Part shown: piece after piece, positions 59,597 to 61,479 of the stretch
Numbering within the stretch: the stretch's first letter is position 1
Layout of the letters: each line of letters opens with the position of its first letter
NCBI RefSeq assembly: GCF_000730605.1
Contig: NZ_BBIS01000013.1
Coordinates: 1 to 61,479 of the forward strand
Length of the DNA: 61,479 nt
Source of the DNA: Pseudomonas monteilii NBRC 103158 = DSM 14164
GTDB lineage: Bacteria > Pseudomonadota > Gammaproteobacteria > Pseudomonadales > Pseudomonadaceae
Reading direction: 5' to 3'
Notes under the pieces: model-generated
What the model was told of the DNA's origin: nothing
Databases searched by the model: none
The model's input: the letters and a program-made list of their open reading frames with translations, nothing else
Made by a program: the position numbers and the translations under genes

Positions 59597-60513
59597 AACT
59601 GCGCAAGCTCAAGCGAGCCTTCCAGCGCCTGACCCCGCAGGGGCGGCATGTGGTGATCGGCGTGCCGTTCATCTGGCTGTTCCTGTTCTTCATGCTGCCG
59701 TTCTTCATCGTGTTGAAGATCAGCTTTGCCGAAGCCGACGTGGCGATCCCGCCGTATACCGAGATCTATAGCTACGTCGAAGACAAGATCCAGTTGGTGC
59801 TGAACCTGGCCAACTACGGCCTGCTGACCGAGGATGAGCTGTACCTCTCGGCCTACCTGGGCTCGCTGAAGATGGCGTTCTTCAGCACCCTGCTGTGCCT
59901 GCTGATCGGCTTCCCAATGGCCTACGCCATTGCCAACGCCAAGAAGGAGACGCAGACCGTATTGCTGCTGCTGATCATGATGCCGACCTGGACCGCGATC
60001 CTGATCCGCGTCTATGCCTGGATGGGCATTCTCAGCAACAACGGCCTGCTCAACGGCTTCTTGCTGTGGACCGGGTTGATCGACCAGCCGCTGCAAATCC
60101 TCAACACCAACCTGGCGGTGTACATCGGCGTGGTCTATTCGTACCTGCCGTTCATGATCCTGCCGCTGTTCGCCAACCTGGTGAAGCATGACCCTTCGTT
60201 GCTGGAGGCCGCTTCGGACCTGGGTTCGAGCACCTTCAACAGCTTCTGGAAAATCACCGTACCGCTGTCGAAAAACGGCATCATCGCCGGCTGCATGCTG
60301 GTGTTCATCCCGGTGGTGGGTGAGTTCGTGATCCCTGAACTGCTCGGCGGCCCGGAAACCCTGATGATCGGTAAGGTGCTGTGGCAAGAGTTCTTCAACA
60401 ACCGTGACTGGCCGGTGGCCTCTGCCCTGGCGGTAGTGATGCTGGCGATCCTGATCGTGCCGATCCTGCTGTTCAACCGCAGCCAGGCTAAAGAAATGGA
60501 GGGCCGCGCATGA
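59593..60513 (+). CDS. spuG: Polyamine ABC transporter permease (PotH-like)
   Basis: A 306-residue inner-membrane permease with six helices and a long first extracytoplasmic loop (about residues 45-90) as in PotH. The EAA loop that meets the ATPase is 'LEAASDLGSSTFNSFWKITVPLSKNGI'. ATGA overlaps on both sides tie it to spuF and spuH. Confidence 0.93.
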   Translation: MKLRKLKRAFQRLTPQGRHVVIGVPFIWLFLFFMLPFFIVLKISFAEADVAIPPYTEIYSYVEDKIQLVLNLANYGLLTEDELYLSAYLGSLKMAFFSTLLCLLIGFPMAYAIANAKKETQTVLLLLIMMPTWTAILIRVYAWMGILSNNGLLNGFLLWTGLIDQPLQILNTNLAVYIGVVYSYLPFMILPLFANLVKHDPSLLEAASDLGSSTFNSFWKITVPLSKNGIIAGCMLVFIPVVGEFVIPELLGGPETLMIGKVLWQEFFNNRDWPVASALAVVMLAILIVPILLFNRSQAKEMEGRA

Positions 60514-61403
60514 AACGCTTCAGTTTCTCCAAGCTGATGCTGGTGCTGGGCTTGCTGTTCATCTACCTGCCGATGCTGATCCTGGTGATCTACTCGTTCA
60601 ACGCCTCCAAGCTGGTGACGGTGTGGGGTGGCTGGTCGATCAAGTGGTACGTCGGCTTGCTCGACAACACCCAGCTGATGGGTTCGGTGATGCGCTCGCT
60701 GGAAATCGCCTGCTACACGGCGGTGGCCGCGGTGGCACTGGGTACCCTGGCGGCCTTCGTGCTGACCCGCGTCACCCGCTTCAAGGGTCGCACGCTGTTC
60801 GGTGGCCTGGTCACCGCGCCGCTGGTAATGCCCGAGGTGATCACGGGTCTGTCGCTGTTGCTGCTGTTCGTGGCCATGGCGCAGATGATCGGCTGGCCCC
60901 AGGAGCGTGGCATCGTCACCATCTGGATCGCCCACACCACGTTCTGTGCGGCGTACGTGGCGGTGGTGGTGTCGGCACGCCTGCGTGAGCTGGACCTGTC
61001 GATCGAAGAAGCGGCAATGGACCTGGGTGCCAAGCCGTGGAAGGTGTTCTTCCTGATCACCATCCCGATGATCGCGCCATCGCTGGCGGCGGGCGGCATG
61101 ATGTCGTTCGCGCTGTCGCTGGATGACCTGGTGCTGGCCAGCTTCGTGTCCGGCCCGGGTTCGACCACCTTGCCGATGGAAGTGTTCTCGGCGGTGCGCC
61201 TGGGCGTGAAGCCCGAGATCAACGCCGTGGCCAGCTTGATTCTACTGTCGGTGTCGCTGGTGACCTTCTTTGTCTGGTACTTCAGCCGCCAGGCCGAAGA
61301 GCGTCGTCGCAAGGCGATTCAGCAGGCGATCGAAGAGGGTGCGGCGGCCAATGCCTCGCAGCCACAGGTCAAGCGCCCGGCGCAGGTTGCGGCTTCGGCC
61401 TGA
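60510..61403 (+). CDS. spuH: Polyamine ABC transporter permease (PotI-like)
   Basis: A 297-residue permease with six helices ('LMLVLGLLFIYLPMLILVIYS' first), and the EAA loop 'EEAAMDLGAKPWKVFFLITIPMIAPSLAAGG'. The C-terminus after the last helix is a 30-residue Ala/Gln/Arg-rich cytoplasmic tail, longer than in E. coli PotI. It is the last gene of the spuDEFGH transporter. Confidence 0.93.
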   Translation: MKRFSFSKLMLVLGLLFIYLPMLILVIYSFNASKLVTVWGGWSIKWYVGLLDNTQLMGSVMRSLEIACYTAVAAVALGTLAAFVLTRVTRFKGRTLFGGLVTAPLVMPEVITGLSLLLLFVAMAQMIGWPQERGIVTIWIAHTTFCAAYVAVVVSARLRELDLSIEEAAMDLGAKPWKVFFLITIPMIAPSLAAGGMMSFALSLDDLVLASFVSGPGSTTLPMEVFSAVRLGVKPEINAVASLILLSVSLVTFFVWYFSRQAEERRRKAIQQAIEEGAAANASQPQVKRPAQVAASA

Positions 61404-61410
61404 CTGTGTA

Positions 61411-61445
61411 GACATCCCCGCAGGGTTTCGGCTCTGTGGGGTGTC
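61411..61445 (+). terminator. Imperfect hairpin after spuH
   Basis: GACATCCCCGCAG pairs imperfectly with CTGTGGGGTGTC (one T-T/bulge mismatch) just after the stop. No T run follows; it may end the spu operon. Confidence 0.5.
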
Positions 61446-61479
61446 AGGGCAGCCAGGTGCATGGCTGGCCATTGTTAGC

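Overview
The window reads as chromosomal core DNA of a Pseudomonas, most likely the P. putida group. GC content is high. The gene order sutA / HAD-xerC-DUF484-dapF-lysA-lptM / cyaY / rnk / cyaA is typical of pseudomonads. REP elements of the P. putida type (the 'TTCGCGGG...CCCGCTCCCACAGG' family) sit in many gene gaps. Calls rest on recognition of protein families and motifs by eye; no database search was run.

Layout. 1-10.3 kb: sutA (RNA polymerase-binding factor), a minus-strand operon for lysine/DAP synthesis and chromosome dimer resolution (lptM-lysA-dapF-DUF484-xerC-HAD), then cyaY, a DUF1289 gene, rnk, class I adenylate cyclase cyaA and a YaiI-type gene. 10.3-17.5 kb: elbB, a sterol-desaturase-family membrane protein that overlaps a DedA gene tail to tail, the convergent polyphosphate pair ppk/ppx, and trxA. 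17.5-24 kb: rho, ubiD coupled to a ferredoxin-flavin reductase fusion, a ChaC-type gene, a quinone oxidoreductase and a FliL-like gene. 24-29.4 kb: an RbbA-type exporter operon (HlyD adaptor, double-ATPase/permease fusion, permease) and an EVE-domain gene.

29.5-36.1 kb: a 51-residue membrane protein, the fau/6S RNA/zapA/ZapB-like cluster on the minus strand, and divergently the UPF0149-pepP-ubiH-thioesterase-ubiI operon for ubiquinone hydroxylation. 36.2-43.7 kb: an iron ABC transporter (binding protein and fused permease, no ATPase gene beside it) and the glycine cleavage genes gcvT, gcvH, gcvP. 43.8-51.1 kb: a DUF2388 exported protein, an orphan GspE/PilB-type ATPase, an IlvM-like ACT protein divergent from an Lrp/AsnC regulator, a CYTH-CHAD triphosphatase, argE and argA.

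51.1-61.4 kb: a polyamine locus. Two glutamine-synthetase-like gamma-glutamylpolyamine synthetases (spuI, spuB) diverge from a 574-bp gap rich in hairpins. They are followed by the aminotransferase spuC and the spuDEFGH spermidine/putrescine ABC transporter. Together these genes take up polyamines and start their breakdown. I see no insertion sequence, prophage, CRISPR array, tRNA or rRNA. The most interesting unexplained items are regulatory: the spuI/spuB gap, the stem-loop before spuD, the 18-bp palindrome before the Lrp gene, a minicistron before argA, a Pho box before ppx and the rho leader.
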